Source of the DNA: Erwinia aphidicola
Lineage (GTDB): Bacteria; Pseudomonadota; Gammaproteobacteria; Enterobacterales; Enterobacteriaceae
NCBI RefSeq assembly: GCF_014773485.1
Contig: NZ_JACXBP010000007.1
Coordinates: forward strand, 186,001 to 250,000
Reading direction: 5' to 3'
DNA: 64,000 nt
In this document: piece by piece, positions 7,505 through 17,050 of the stretch
Layout: every line of letters starts with the position of its first letter
How positions within the stretch are numbered: the stretch's first letter is position 1
Program-made: the position numbers and the translations under genes
Notes under the pieces: generated by a model
What the model was told of the DNA's origin: nothing
Database searches by the model: none
The model's input: only the letters and a program-made list of their open reading frames with translations

Positions 7505-9882
7505 TTTATCTCCCTTGGCACGAAGCCCTGCGCAAGCTCCTGCGCTCTTTTCAGGCACTCTTTACACACCGATGTCGGTAATTCCGGCAGCGGGAAGTCC
7601 TCGCTGGCCGGGCCTTGCAGATCGTGCTGGCCTTTCAGGCTAATGAGTCCCGGCCCGTGGATATTCACTTCGCCCTGCGGCGTGATGCGTATGTAAGCCC
7701 CGCCGCAGCCCAGCGTGATGCCGTTTTTGGCCGTCAGCTGCAGGTGCCCCTGGGTTGACTGAACGGTAACGTCTTTCAGCGAAGTCAGTGACAGCACATC
7801 GCCGTGCGACTCAATCTCCAGCGGACCTTTGCCAGACACCAGGCGCATACCTTCGTTTTGAGCCAGTAGAGAGAGGGTCTGGCTGGCGTTCGCCGAGAGA
7901 TGCTGCGCACTGGCAATGCTGACCTCGCCGATGCTCTGCAAATGCATGCCGTTGCCGCTGTGCAGCAGCATGGTCTCCGGGGTGACGGCACCCAGACCTT
8001 TTGGTGCGCTCATTAACATCATTGGTGCTTTGAGTTTGTCTGCACTGCTAACCAGTTGTTTCAGGCCGCTGGTGTCCGGGCTGTGGTTGTGGTGGGTCTG
8101 AGTAATGCTGCCCCATTCAGTTATCTGATTCAGCGCACCTTTCAGCAGGCTGATAGCCGGCGCCATCTCCAGCTGCTGGCCCTGTGCCTTCTGCTGGCCG
8201 TCGGCGGTGATAAACAGCCCTTTCTCCGCACGGAGGCTGCCCCAGCTGTCGCTGCGCAGCTCGAACCCTTCGCCGCGCTTCTGCTTCTCGCTGTCCACCA
8301 GGTGGCCGAGATTAAGCTGGCTTTTGCCGCCGTACTCGGTGCTGAGCTTGATATGCTCCTGGCCCGCCGTATCGTCGAGGCGCAGCTTATTGTTCTTCGG
8401 CGTGCGCAGCACGTTGCGCTTGTAGTTGCGGATGGTGACGTGGTCGCCGTGCGCCGAGTCGTGCAGCACCCCGGCAATGTACGGGCGGTCCGGGTTGCCG
8501 TGCTCAAAGGCTATCGCCACCTCAGTACCTGCCAGCAGCGGCAGGTGCAGGCCGTAGGTGTCGCCCGCATAGGGGCGCGCCTGGCGTACCCACAGGCTTT
8601 CAAAGCCGGTTTCCCAGCCCGCGCGGTCAAACAGCATGTTGACGCGATAGCGCCCGTCGCGGTCAATATGGCCGTAGGCGTCGTTCACCGTGGTACTGGT
8701 GACGCGCGCCGGCAGGGTTCCCGCCATCACCGGGTGCGGCAGCGGCACCGGGCGGAAGCCGTAGCGGCTGTTAAGCGGGATGCCGTCAAAGGCGGTTTCA
8801 AAGCTGCGGTCGCGCCGCGCGGTGCTGACGATGGCGGTGACCAGCACGCCGCTCTGGAATACCTCACTGACGTCCTCCCCGCCGCTGACCTTCAGCTCAC
8901 TGCCGGGGGCCAGCGCCGGGCAGCTGGTCACTGCCGCCACCCGCGTCTGGCCGTTCAGGTAGCGTTCGTGGCGCAGGCGGGCGTAGAACGCGCCGCTCTC
9001 CGGGGCCGGGTTATGGCTGTAGCCGTCGCCCGGCGTCAGGTAGTTGTCCGCCCAGCGATAGGACTCACCGTAGGTGGTGTCGTCGCCGCCGGTGACGTCG
9101 GCCTGCACGTTCATATCTTCGAGGGCGTTGCGGTAGTTGTAGTCGCGCCCGCTGACGCTTTTCTCCACCACCGCAAAGCGGCTGGCGAGGTCCCACACCG
9201 AGTCGCTGGCCGCGTCGTGCATGCCGGAAGGCGGCACGGCGGGCAGCGTCAGCCCCTGTACATGGCCCTGCCTGCCGTCGTAAAACTCCACCACGTCGAT
9301 GTGCAGGCGGGTGTCGGTGGTGAAGCGAAACCAGATGCCGACCTCGCCCAGCAGGCGGGTAATAAACGCCAGGTCGTCCTCGCCGTACTGCATCACCTGC
9401 TCGCGGCGCGGGTACGCGTTGTTGAGGGTGAAAACAAAGTCCTGGCCGCGCATCCCGTGGCGCTCGCGCAGGATTTTTTCCACAATCTGCGGCACCGACA
9501 TATCCTGATAGATGGCGTTCTGACGGCTGCGCGACAGCAGCGCCAGGCGCGGCTGCAGGGTGACGGCGTAGTGGGTCTGGTCGGCGCTGGTGCTCAGGCG
9601 CTCAAAGCCGGTCACCACGCCCTGCACCACGCGCACCGGCTGCTGGATCTTAATGCCCCAGCCCTGGTCAACCGGGGCCTGCAGGGTCAGCGAAGCCGCT
9701 TTCATCAGCATCGCCTCGCGGGTGATGGCATGGTCGGCGCTGGTGAACTCAATGCGCCAGCGGAACGGCTCGCTCAGGCGATCCTCCCCCTTAAACGCCA
9801 GCACGTCGGGCTGGGACTGACAATCACGCACCGCCAGCAGGTGGTGACTATGGCTGAAAAAAGAGATCGGGTTTTTGCTCAT
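7501..9882 (-). CDS. vgrG: T6SS spike protein VgrG (TssI)
   Basis: 793 residues. Forms the trimeric puncturing tip on the Hcp tube. The N-terminal gp27-like part (about 15-380), the gp5-like OB fold (about 390-460, ending HGNPDRPYIAGVLHD) and a C-terminal beta-helix with DUF2345 (about 600-730) can be followed. The last about 25 residues form a tail with a CxxC pair (SVCKECLKRAQ), with no attached toxin domain, so effector delivery is by binding, consistent with the DUF4123 gene next door. Its ATG overlaps the clpV stop (ATGA). It can be followed without interruption. Confidence 0.95.
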   Translation of the reverse strand: MSKNPISFFSHSHHLLAVRDCQSQPDVLAFKGEDRLSEPFRWRIEFTSADHAITREAMLMKAASLTLQAPVDQGWGIKIQQPVRVVQGVVTGFERLSTSADQTHYAVTLQPRLALLSRSRQNAIYQDMSVPQIVEKILRERHGMRGQDFVFTLNNAYPRREQVMQYGEDDLAFITRLLGEVGIWFRFTTDTRLHIDVVEFYDGRQGHVQGLTLPAVPPSGMHDAASDSVWDLASRFAVVEKSVSGRDYNYRNALEDMNVQADVTGGDDTTYGESYRWADNYLTPGDGYSHNPAPESGAFYARLRHERYLNGQTRVAAVTSCPALAPGSELKVSGGEDVSEVFQSGVLVTAIVSTARRDRSFETAFDGIPLNSRYGFRPVPLPHPVMAGTLPARVTSTTVNDAYGHIDRDGRYRVNMLFDRAGWETGFESLWVRQARPYAGDTYGLHLPLLAGTEVAIAFEHGNPDRPYIAGVLHDSAHGDHVTIRNYKRNVLRTPKNNKLRLDDTAGQEHIKLSTEYGGKSQLNLGHLVDSEKQKRGEGFELRSDSWGSLRAEKGLFITADGQQKAQGQQLEMAPAISLLKGALNQITEWGSITQTHHNHSPDTSGLKQLVSSADKLKAPMMLMSAPKGLGAVTPETMLLHSGNGMHLQSIGEVSIASAQHLSANASQTLSLLAQNEGMRLVSGKGPLEIESHGDVLSLTSLKDVTVQSTQGHLQLTAKNGITLGCGGAYIRITPQGEVNIHGPGLISLKGQHDLQGPASEDFPLPELPTSVCKECLKRAQELAQGFVPREIK

Positions 9883-12533
9883 GATTCACTTTCCTCTGTG
9901 TTAGCAAATTCCAGCACGATGCCTTCCTCGTCGTGCCAGTCGAACGTCAGCCGCTGCGGCTTCTGTTTTGCCGCCATCTGCAGCAGCAGCTGCTGGCTCA
10001 GCACCGGCAGGATCTGCTGGTTCAGCAGGCTGTCGACGTTGCGCGCCCCGGTGTCCGGCAGCAGGCACGCGGCGGTCAGCGCCGCTGACAGGCCGTCGCC
10101 CACGGTGGTTTTCAGGCCGTAGTGGCGCGCCAGGCGCTGGCTCACCTGGTTGAGCTTCATGCCAACGATGGTGCGCATCGCTTCTTCGGTCAGCGGGCGG
10201 TAAATCACCGTCTGAAAGCGCGCCAGCAGCGCGGGCTGGAAGTGGTCGCGCAGCGTCGGGCGCAGCAACTCCTGCAGGTCCGCTTCCGTGGCTTGCGGCT
10301 GCTGCTCCAGCAGCTGCATGATGGCGTCGCTGCCGAGGTTGGAGGTCATCAGGATCACGGTGTTGCGAAAATCGATTTCGCGCCCCTCGCCGTCGCGCAT
10401 AAAACCGCGGTCAAACACCTGGTAGAACAGGTTCAGCACATCGCGGTGCGCCTTCTCGACCTCGTCGAGCAGCACCACGCTGTACGGGCGCTTGCGCACC
10501 GCCTCGGTGAGGATGCCGCCCTGGCCGTAGCCGACGTAGCCCGGCGGCGAGCCCTTCAGCTGCGAGACGGTGTGCGCCTCCTGGTATTCGGAGAGGTTAA
10601 TAGTTATCAGCGACCTCTCACCGCCGTACAGCACGTCCGCCAGCGCCAGCGCGCTCTCGGTTTTGCCGGTGCCGCTCGGACCGACCAGCAGGAACACCCC
10701 CTGCGGCCCGTTCTCAGCGGTCAGACCGGTTTTGGCGGCGCGCAGGCGCCGGGCGATGGCGCTGAGCGCGGCGTCCTGGCCGACCACGCGCCTGCCGATT
10801 TCCTCCTCAAGGCTCAGCAGCTCGCTCTGCTGGTCCTTCATCAGTGAGGAGAGCGGCACCCCGGTCCAGTCGGCAATCACGTTGGCAACGGTGCGGGCAT
10901 CGACGTCGACCTGAATCAGCGCGTCCTGCTGCTGCAGCGCCGCAAGCTGCTGCTGAACGGCGGCAATCTGCGCCTGCGGCTGCTGGTTCTGGCGGCTGCT
11001 TATCAGCTGCTGCGCCACTTCCTGCTGCGCGGCAAAATGTGCTTCCTGCTGCGCGCGCTGGCCTTCCAGCCCGCTGCGGATAGTGGCGATGGCGGCAAGG
11101 CGCTCGTCGTGCTTATCGCTGCCCGCGGCCATGTCATCGCGCAGGGCCTGCTCCTCCAGAGTCAGCGCGGTAACGCGCGCGTTCAGCAGGGTGATGGCCT
11201 CCGGCACGGTGTCGAGGCTCATGCGCACGCGCGCGGCGGCGGTATCCAGCAGGTCGACCGCTTTGTCCGGCAGCTGGCGGCCCGTCAGGTAGCGGCGCGA
11301 CAGGGTCACCGCCGCTTTTACGGCGTCGTCGCTGATGTGTACGCCGTGGTGCTGCGCGTAGCGCGACTTCAGGCCGCGCAGCATCAGACAGGCAGTCTCA
11401 TCGTCCGGCTCGTCGACTTTCACCATCTGGAAGCGGCGCTCCAGCGCGGCGTCCTTCTCGAAGTACTGCTTGTACTCGCTCCAGGTGGTGGCGGCGATGG
11501 TGCGCAGTTCGCCGCGCGCCAGCGCCGGTTTCAGCAGGTTGGCGGCGTCGGCCCCGCCCGCCTGGTTGCCCGCGCCGATAATGGTGTGCGCCTCGTCGAT
11601 AAACAGCAGCACCGGGGTCGGCGACTGCTGCACCGCCTCAATCACGTTTTTCAGGCGCTGCTCGAACTCGCCCTTCACGCCCGCCCCGGCCTGCAAAAGA
11701 CCGAGGTCGAGGGTGCGTAGCGAAACGGTTTTCAGGCTGTCCGGCACGTTACCCTGCGCAATGCGCAGCGCCAGCCCCTCGACCAGCGCGGTTTTGCCGA
11801 CGCCCGGCTCGCCGACCAGAATCGGATTGTTCTTGCGGCGGCGCGAGAGGATATCGACCATCTGGCGGATTTCGCTGTCGCGGCCAAACACCGGGTCGAT
11901 GCTTCCCGCCTGCGCTTTGGCGGTGACGTCGAGGGTGAATTTGTCCAGTGCGGCCTGCAGCGCCTCGCTCAGCGCGCTGCCGTCATCCGGGGTGACCTGC
12001 GCATCCACCTCGCCCAGGGTTGATGGCGCCTGGCTCAGGCTCTCCTGCTGCTGCACTTCCGGGCGCTCGTCGGACTGCGCGTCCAGCAGCGGGCGCAGGC
12101 GCTCCAGCTGGGGGCGCGTCAGGCTCAGCAGTGGCCACAGCCCTTCGCAGCCGACCAGCGACGGCTTGTCGGTCAGTGCCGCCAGCAGGTGATGGCTGCG
12201 GATGTGGGCATCGTCATCCTCCAGCGAGGCAATCAGCCAGGCCTGCTTAATCAGCGCCAGCAGGGAGTCGGCGAGCTGCGGGCGGGTGCGCACCGAGCGC
12301 GGCACGTTGTCCAGCCAGCACAGCAACGCCTGCCAGATGCCGTCCATGTCCCACTCGTAGCGGCGCGCCAGTACGGTGATGTCGCCCTCACCCTGCTCCA
12401 GCAGCTTGAGTAGCCAGTGCTCAATGCGGATTTCACTGTGGGCGCGGGTCTGGCACAGCGAGGCGGCGGCCTCCAGCGCGCGGGCGCAGAACGGGTTTAA
12501 GCGACGTAGCAGGACGGCTGACTGGTTTTCCAT
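9879..12533 (-). CDS. clpV: T6SS ATPase ClpV (TssH)
   Basis: 884 residues. AAA+ unfoldase that disassembles the contracted TssBC sheath. An N-terminal Clp repeat domain (about 10-150) is followed by two AAA modules: Walker A GEPGVGKT near 242 with Walker B LLFIDEAH, a middle coiled-coil domain, then Walker A GPSGTGKT near 620 with VVLLDEVEKAH and pore-loop GYVG (SPPGYVGYGQGG). The length is usual for the family. It is separated from hcp by two strong hairpins and overlaps vgrG by 4 nt. Confidence 0.97.
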   Translation of the reverse strand: MENQSAVLLRRLNPFCARALEAAASLCQTRAHSEIRIEHWLLKLLEQGEGDITVLARRYEWDMDGIWQALLCWLDNVPRSVRTRPQLADSLLALIKQAWLIASLEDDDAHIRSHHLLAALTDKPSLVGCEGLWPLLSLTRPQLERLRPLLDAQSDERPEVQQQESLSQAPSTLGEVDAQVTPDDGSALSEALQAALDKFTLDVTAKAQAGSIDPVFGRDSEIRQMVDILSRRRKNNPILVGEPGVGKTALVEGLALRIAQGNVPDSLKTVSLRTLDLGLLQAGAGVKGEFEQRLKNVIEAVQQSPTPVLLFIDEAHTIIGAGNQAGGADAANLLKPALARGELRTIAATTWSEYKQYFEKDAALERRFQMVKVDEPDDETACLMLRGLKSRYAQHHGVHISDDAVKAAVTLSRRYLTGRQLPDKAVDLLDTAAARVRMSLDTVPEAITLLNARVTALTLEEQALRDDMAAGSDKHDERLAAIATIRSGLEGQRAQQEAHFAAQQEVAQQLISSRQNQQPQAQIAAVQQQLAALQQQDALIQVDVDARTVANVIADWTGVPLSSLMKDQQSELLSLEEEIGRRVVGQDAALSAIARRLRAAKTGLTAENGPQGVFLLVGPSGTGKTESALALADVLYGGERSLITINLSEYQEAHTVSQLKGSPPGYVGYGQGGILTEAVRKRPYSVVLLDEVEKAHRDVLNLFYQVFDRGFMRDGEGREIDFRNTVILMTSNLGSDAIMQLLEQQPQATEADLQELLRPTLRDHFQPALLARFQTVIYRPLTEEAMRTIVGMKLNQVSQRLARHYGLKTTVGDGLSAALTAACLLPDTGARNVDSLLNQQILPVLSQQLLLQMAAKQKPQRLTFDWHDEEGIVLEFANTEESES

Positions 12534-12648
12534 ATCGGGTTCTCTCTTCCGTAGTTAATCAGGTTCGGACACGCTACCGCCCGTCGCTGTTCCTTTCAGT
12601 CAGGAACCCGAAGCGCATCAGGTCAAAAGGCAGCAGGTTGTCGGGTTG

Positions 12649-12684
12649 TTTGCTGAGCCGCCACGCGGGTAGCGGCTCAGCAAA
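12649..12684 (-). terminator. Long stem-loop between hcp and clpV
   Basis: Perfect 13-bp stem TTTGCTGAGCCGC / GCGGCTCAGCAAA around a 10-nt loop. Second of two hairpins after hcp on the minus strand. No long U-run; it could slow transcription or protect the hcp transcript 3' end. Confidence 0.55.
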
Positions 12685-12714
12685 CAAAACGGCAGGCGGC
12701 GAACCGCCTGCCGT
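12683..12714 (-). terminator. Intrinsic terminator or attenuator after hcp
   Basis: 11-bp stem ACGGCAGGCGG / CCGCCTGCCGT with a 4-nt loop, followed on the minus strand by TTTTGTTTG, seven bases after the hcp stop. Partial termination here would give much more Hcp than ClpV and VgrG, as tube building requires; that effect is inferred. Confidence 0.7.
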
Positions 12715-12720
12715 GAGTCA

Positions 12721-13212
12721 TCAAGCGGTGGTGCGTTCATTCCATGAATCGGAATGAATGATGTTGCCGTCTTTGTAGGTCCAGGTGATTTTTTCGTAGC
12801 GCAGCTCAATCTCTTCCAGATGGTTGTGCTTCTCTTTGGACGGATCCTTGATGTCGTGCATTTTCGGCGCGACCTTCACCAGCTTGACGTTCTCAAGTTT
12901 GGTGTTGAAGTACTCCACTTCCTGACCGGCGTCGTTGATTTTGTACCACTTGAACTCGGCAGATTTCAGGGTCTGACCGGTGGTCACCGCCTTGTAGAGA
13001 TACGGGCTGGAAGAGTCGATCTCCTTGGTGAACATGAACGGCGTGTGCACGCGGGTACCGGTCAGCTTGCCGGTGTTGTTATCGGTCGGGATGTACAGGT
13101 TATGTTCCTGTGCCACCACTTCGATGCTGCCTTCACGATCTTTCACATCCACGGAACCTTTGATGTCCGCACCGCCGTCGTCTTTCAGCCACAGATATAC
13201 TGGTATTGCCAT
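12721..13212 (-). CDS. hcp: T6SS tube protein Hcp (TssD)
   Basis: 163 residues, the usual Hcp length. Hexameric rings stack into the secreted inner tube. It begins MAIPVYLWLKDDGGADIKGS, matching the Hcp beta-barrel start, and ends with the ELRYEKITWTYKDGNIIHSDSW region typical of the family. Own ribosome site AAGGAGAAG. It sits in its own transcriptional segment between a repeat-like stem-loop upstream and two hairpins downstream, which suggests expression independent of its flanks. Confidence 0.97.
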   Translation of the reverse strand: MAIPVYLWLKDDGGADIKGSVDVKDREGSIEVVAQEHNLYIPTDNNTGKLTGTRVHTPFMFTKEIDSSSPYLYKAVTTGQTLKSAEFKWYKINDAGQEVEYFNTKLENVKLVKVAPKMHDIKDPSKEKHNHLEEIELRYEKITWTYKDGNIIHSDSWNERTTA

Positions 13213-13231
13213 GTGTTACTTCTCCTTTTAA

Positions 13232-13339
13232 TCCCGTCATAATTCGCGCTGCCTCTTTGTTGGCTGCCTTCGTTCACCCCGGTCACATAGTGAACTATGC
13301 TCCCGGGGATTCCCTCAGTTGCCGCCGCGATGCAACAGG
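13232..13339. repeat. Intergenic palindromic element upstream of hcp
   Basis: The tagL-hcp gap holds a large inverted repeat: CCCCGG at 13277-13282 pairs with CCGGGG at 13303-13308, and CATAGT (13286-13291) with ACTATG (13294-13299). The flanks GGCTGCCTTCGTTCA and CTCAGTTGCCGCC, and the end GGAATTATTTAGGG, resemble a dispersed intergenic element I recall from other enterobacterial genomes. Whether it is a repeat copy or an hcp leader structure cannot be settled from one window. Confidence 0.45.
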
Positions 13340-13341
13340 AA

Positions 13342-15036
13342 TTATTTAGGGCTTACTGTTGTGTCATCATCCTGTGATGACGTTCGGGTTGCTGCTGCCA
13401 GACAGGCATCCGCCTGCGGCACCAGACTGATTTCGACCCGGCGGTTTAACGCACGACCTTCCGGGGTATCGTTAGTCGCCATCGGGCGGCTTGCGCCAAA
13501 GCCCTGTACCGCAAAGCAGGTCGGCGAGACGTCGCTGGTTGAAAGCATCCAGTCGCGCAGCGCTTCAGCGCGCTTCAGCGACAGCTGCTGATTGGCCTGC
13601 GCATTGCCGGTGCTGTCGGTGTGGCCGGCGACCACTATCAGCCAGCCCGGCCGGGCCTTAATATCTACCAGCGCGTTAACCAGCATCTTTAGCGAGCCCG
13701 GTTTGAGCACCGATTTACCGGTGTCAAACAGCGACAGGCTGTCGAGGCGCACGGTTTTTGGCGCTTCCTTCACCACCGGAGGAGGGGGCGGCGGTGGCGG
13801 AATATACGAACCTATCGCATCCAGCAGCGGCAGGCGCAGATGCCCCCCCTGATACAGGCCTAAACCAAGCTGCAGAGGTGCGCCGTTGCGGGCATACTCA
13901 TCCAGCTCGCGGGCATCGCGACGCAGTACATTGACCGCTGCCGCTTTCACGGCGTAATCATTCATGGCGATACGCGCGTAATGAGCAATATCAAAAGAGA
14001 CCCGCTGAAGCAGCCGATGGTTATTCCAGGCGCTGCAGCACAGTGCGACAATTCCAACCGTCAACGCCAGCCATAGCGCACCACGCCAGGTGCGCTGGCG
14101 CGGCGTCAGGCCATGTCCTGCGGGCAGCAGTGGCAGAACAAACTCCGGCAGCATTGACGGCAGCGGAGACTCCGCAACCTCTGGCGCAAACCATCCTGCT
14201 ACCTGTACCAGCGCCGTGTGCTGCTGCAGCCAGCGCGTCCAGAGAGAAGTGGCTAATGCCCCGTCAAGTGAAGCACTCAGCCCCCAGACCATGCCTGCGG
14301 GGGTGGCGGCAGGCATATCCGGGTGACTGTCGGTTAACACGCGAATCACTTCCTGCTGAAACCACTCCGTCAGGCTGTTGATCATCACCTGCTGCTGTAA
14401 TGCGATGCCGCCGCCCGCGGCCAGCCAGCACTCAGGAGGGGTGGGTTTTGCGCTATCGGACCATACGCTGACGGGTTCACCGGCCAGCCGCACCTGCCAG
14501 AGAGACTCGCTGACCAGCGCACTGCCCACCTGAGCATTGAGTACCAGCGGCAGTGAATAGCCGGTTTCACGCCGCAGCTGGCCAATCTGCCAGCGCAGTG
14601 CCAGCAGGCGGCTGGCCAGCGTGTCACTGTCCTGATGCTGCTGAGGACAGACGCCGATCATCACCGACAGCTGATGTCCCCACTCCGGGCGCAGCGACAG
14701 CAGCTGGCGCGCTACCACGTCCAGCCCCTGATGATCGGCCACCCGCACCCAGCAGCCGTGCGGCACGGTCAGTACCGTCGATCCTTCCGGCCAGGCATGC
14801 GCGCTGTCGCCGCAGACCAGCACCACCGGCTGACGGTAAGCGACATCCGGCAGGTCATCCGCACATAGCCCGGCTTCAGGCCCGGCGGGACGGCGGGTAA
14901 CGGCCATCACAACGGCCAGCAGCACCAGAGCGGCCAGCAGTATGAGCACGGTAGCTAAATGAGGCAGCGGCAGCAGCAGCACGGCGACCAGCAGGACAAC
15001 CCACAGCGCCAGCGCGCGCTGTAACGCAGGGCTCAC
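13342..15036 (-). CDS. tagL: T6SS OmpA-domain inner-membrane protein (TagL-like)
   Basis: 564 residues from GTG 15034-15036, whose GTGA overlaps the tssL stop; the upstream in-frame ATG at 15096 would overlap tssL by 64 nt. Two closely spaced membrane segments lie in the first 45 residues and a third near 315-330, then a proline run and a C-terminal OmpA/MotB peptidoglycan-binding domain (about 435-555: VVAGHTDSTG, LSLKRAEALRDWM, GFGASRP, NRRVEI). Three membrane segments plus a periplasmic peptidoglycan-binding domain is the plan of EAEC TagL, which anchors the T6SS membrane complex to the cell wall; that assignment is by architecture. Confidence 0.85.
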   Translation of the reverse strand: MSPALQRALALWVVLLVAVLLLPLPHLATVLILLAALVLLAVVMAVTRRPAGPEAGLCADDLPDVAYRQPVVLVCGDSAHAWPEGSTVLTVPHGCWVRVADHQGLDVVARQLLSLRPEWGHQLSVMIGVCPQQHQDSDTLASRLLALRWQIGQLRRETGYSLPLVLNAQVGSALVSESLWQVRLAGEPVSVWSDSAKPTPPECWLAAGGGIALQQQVMINSLTEWFQQEVIRVLTDSHPDMPAATPAGMVWGLSASLDGALATSLWTRWLQQHTALVQVAGWFAPEVAESPLPSMLPEFVLPLLPAGHGLTPRQRTWRGALWLALTVGIVALCCSAWNNHRLLQRVSFDIAHYARIAMNDYAVKAAAVNVLRRDARELDEYARNGAPLQLGLGLYQGGHLRLPLLDAIGSYIPPPPPPPPVVKEAPKTVRLDSLSLFDTGKSVLKPGSLKMLVNALVDIKARPGWLIVVAGHTDSTGNAQANQQLSLKRAEALRDWMLSTSDVSPTCFAVQGFGASRPMATNDTPEGRALNRRVEISLVPQADACLAAATRTSSQDDDTTVSPK

Positions 15037-15707
15037 TGAACCACTCCCGGCAGCAGCGAAGCCACCAGGCTGCTCAACCAGTGATTCAGCCCCCACCAGA
15101 CGGCGGCAAGTAACAGCACGGAGAAGCCGATTCGCAACGGCCAGCTGGATAGCCAGCCGCTGAAGCCCAATCCCGCGTTGTTTTCGGCCAGTACGGCCTG
15201 CGCCTGCGGCGCGCTAAAGGGTGAAACCTGCGCATTTAACGCGGCGACCAGCTTTTCCCGCTGCGGATCGTTGACTGAGCGATAGCCGCCGAGGAAGCCC
15301 AGCAACATCACCCGCTGGAAGCAGGTCACAACGAGCGGTTCCGGCGCTGGCTCGCGCAGCACCTCACGCATGCGCTCGCAGAGCATGTCACCGGCATCAA
15401 CGGTGCCGAGGAAATGCCCCTGCAGAGGCAGGTGAAGCCACTGGACGTAAGCGTCATCCTGCTCGCCGCGCCCCTTAACCACTTCATCGATCAGCGCGCA
15501 CTGGGCATAGAGAACATCCTTACTCTGTTGTGCATCGTAGCCCGCGTCTTTTAGCGCCTGCTGAACCTTCTCCACTTCTGCGACGCAGCGCTGCCATAAC
15601 TGCTGACCTTCTCCATCCTTGATCTTTGCGCCGTGGCGCAGGCTGATCACCTGCAGCCAGCTGTTTTGCAGCAGCGCGTCAATATCACACTCGTTTTTCT
15701 GGCTCAT
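15033..15707 (-). CDS. tssL: T6SS membrane-complex protein TssL (DotU/IcmH)
   Basis: 224 residues. Short form of TssL: a cytoplasmic helical DotU domain (about 1-185, including CALIDEVVKGR and HLPLQGHFLGTVDAGD) and one C-terminal membrane helix (about 185-210), without the OmpA extension seen in fused versions. That extension is supplied by the next gene. Part of the TssJLM envelope complex; tssJ and tssM are not in this window. It overlaps tssK (ATGA at 15704-15707) and the tagL-like gene. Confidence 0.93.
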   Translation of the reverse strand: MSQKNECDIDALLQNSWLQVISLRHGAKIKDGEGQQLWQRCVAEVEKVQQALKDAGYDAQQSKDVLYAQCALIDEVVKGRGEQDDAYVQWLHLPLQGHFLGTVDAGDMLCERMREVLREPAPEPLVVTCFQRVMLLGFLGGYRSVNDPQREKLVAALNAQVSPFSAPQAQAVLAENNAGLGFSGWLSSWPLRIGFSVLLLAAVWWGLNHWLSSLVASLLPGVVQ

Positions 15708-17038
15708 GTTCTCAGCACCGCAAACAGTTCAAGTTCAGGTTCACCGAGCATGCCCGGCACGTAAAACATGCAGCTGCCGGATTCCAGCATCTCGCGGGCT
15801 GCCGGATGCGACAGGTCGAGGGCAAAATACTGATTTTCCAGCCGCAGCGGGATCGCGGCGGGTACGTGGCGTAGCGACTTCAGCGGTATCCCCTGCTGCG
15901 ACGAATTCACCAGGCCCGTGACGTAATCCGGGCTGCCGACTTTGCACTGGCGCGGGAATTGCTCCTGCAGCTGTACCACCGGCAGCGGGGAGCGGACCGA
16001 AAGGTAGAAATCGGCATCTTCGCGCAGGCGCGGCTCCTGCAGACGAGCCAGCCACTGATGCAGACGCTTGTCGTGCTCAAGTGCTATCGACACCACGCGT
16101 GACGGCAGGCTGGCTTCCAGCAGATCGCTGAGCAGATCGAACAGCGCCGGGAATACATGGTTAAGTTCAGCATGCTGATACGCAGGGATCGCGCTGACCT
16201 GATGCTCCAGTGAGAAGGTCAGCAGGCTGCCAGCCAGACGGGCAAGCTCCGGATATAACCGCTCCGGCGCACTTTGCGGAAAACGCAGGAACTGGCCCAG
16301 TACCGGCTCCGCGCTGTTCAGCGCATTGAGCAGCCAGAACAACGACACATCCGCCACGGCAAAATCGGCCATGCGTTCGTTGCTCTCGCGCCGCATCGCC
16401 ATCAGGCGGCTGAGGCGCGCGCGCAGCTGCGTCATCAGCTGTTCAAGCTGGGTCAGCAGCCACTGGCTGCTCTGCACGCTCAGCAACGGCGGCAGAAAAG
16501 TTTCATCCTGCGTCCAGCTACCCTGACTGTCCTGCCTGAGACGCGCCACCGGGCATACCAAGTAGTCGCCATTGTTCTGATGTGCAAAACGCAGCGTCAG
16601 CTCGGGTTTGATCACCGCAATCTGGCGCGTATCGTCGCCAAACTGGTTGCGGATGTCGCGCCAGCGCTGGCGATAGCGCACCGGGCGCTCGGCAATCTCG
16701 TCCGGCTGCAGGCAGTTGCCGCCGTTGGCCCTCAGCAGCGGCAGTGCCAGCACCACCACCACGTCCTGCCCTTCAGGCATCATCACCGGCGGCAGATCGT
16801 CACCGTTATTGGTGTCGATCAGCGTGCCGTCCTGAAAGCGCACGTGCAGATGACGCGCCTGCAAACGCCCCAGCTTCAGGGCATCCGCTTCGAACTCGGC
16901 ACGGATCACGCCCCAGGGATGATTCAGCCCCATTTGTGCAATGCATTCCGTTGACCAGGCCGCATACGCGGCCTGCTGCTGGAAGTGCTGTGGCGAGACC
17001 ATCACGCCCCGACCCCACAGCGGTTGTTCCGTTTTCAT
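15704..17038 (-). CDS. tssK: T6SS baseplate protein TssK
   Basis: 444 residues, the usual TssK (ImpJ/VasE) length. TssK trimers link the baseplate wedge to the membrane complex. Recognised from PLWGRGVMVSPQHFQQQ at the N-terminus, the family's most conserved stretch, and from the order tssC-tssK-tssL. Start ATG 17036-17038 lies 12 nt after the tssC stop. Confidence 0.93.
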   Translation of the reverse strand: MKTEQPLWGRGVMVSPQHFQQQAAYAAWSTECIAQMGLNHPWGVIRAEFEADALKLGRLQARHLHVRFQDGTLIDTNNGDDLPPVMMPEGQDVVVVLALPLLRANGGNCLQPDEIAERPVRYRQRWRDIRNQFGDDTRQIAVIKPELTLRFAHQNNGDYLVCPVARLRQDSQGSWTQDETFLPPLLSVQSSQWLLTQLEQLMTQLRARLSRLMAMRRESNERMADFAVADVSLFWLLNALNSAEPVLGQFLRFPQSAPERLYPELARLAGSLLTFSLEHQVSAIPAYQHAELNHVFPALFDLLSDLLEASLPSRVVSIALEHDKRLHQWLARLQEPRLREDADFYLSVRSPLPVVQLQEQFPRQCKVGSPDYVTGLVNSSQQGIPLKSLRHVPAAIPLRLENQYFALDLSHPAAREMLESGSCMFYVPGMLGEPELELFAVLRT

Positions 17039-17050
17039 CCAGCCTCCGCC

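Noticed and set aside
8056-10122. 688-codon open frame on the plus strand
   Set aside because: It lies antisense to vgrG, whose domains are clear; its Val/Ala/Arg/His-rich composition is the usual shadow of a GC-rich gene.
16274-16954. 226-codon open frame on the plus strand
   Set aside because: Antisense to tssK, without a ribosome site or recognisable domain.
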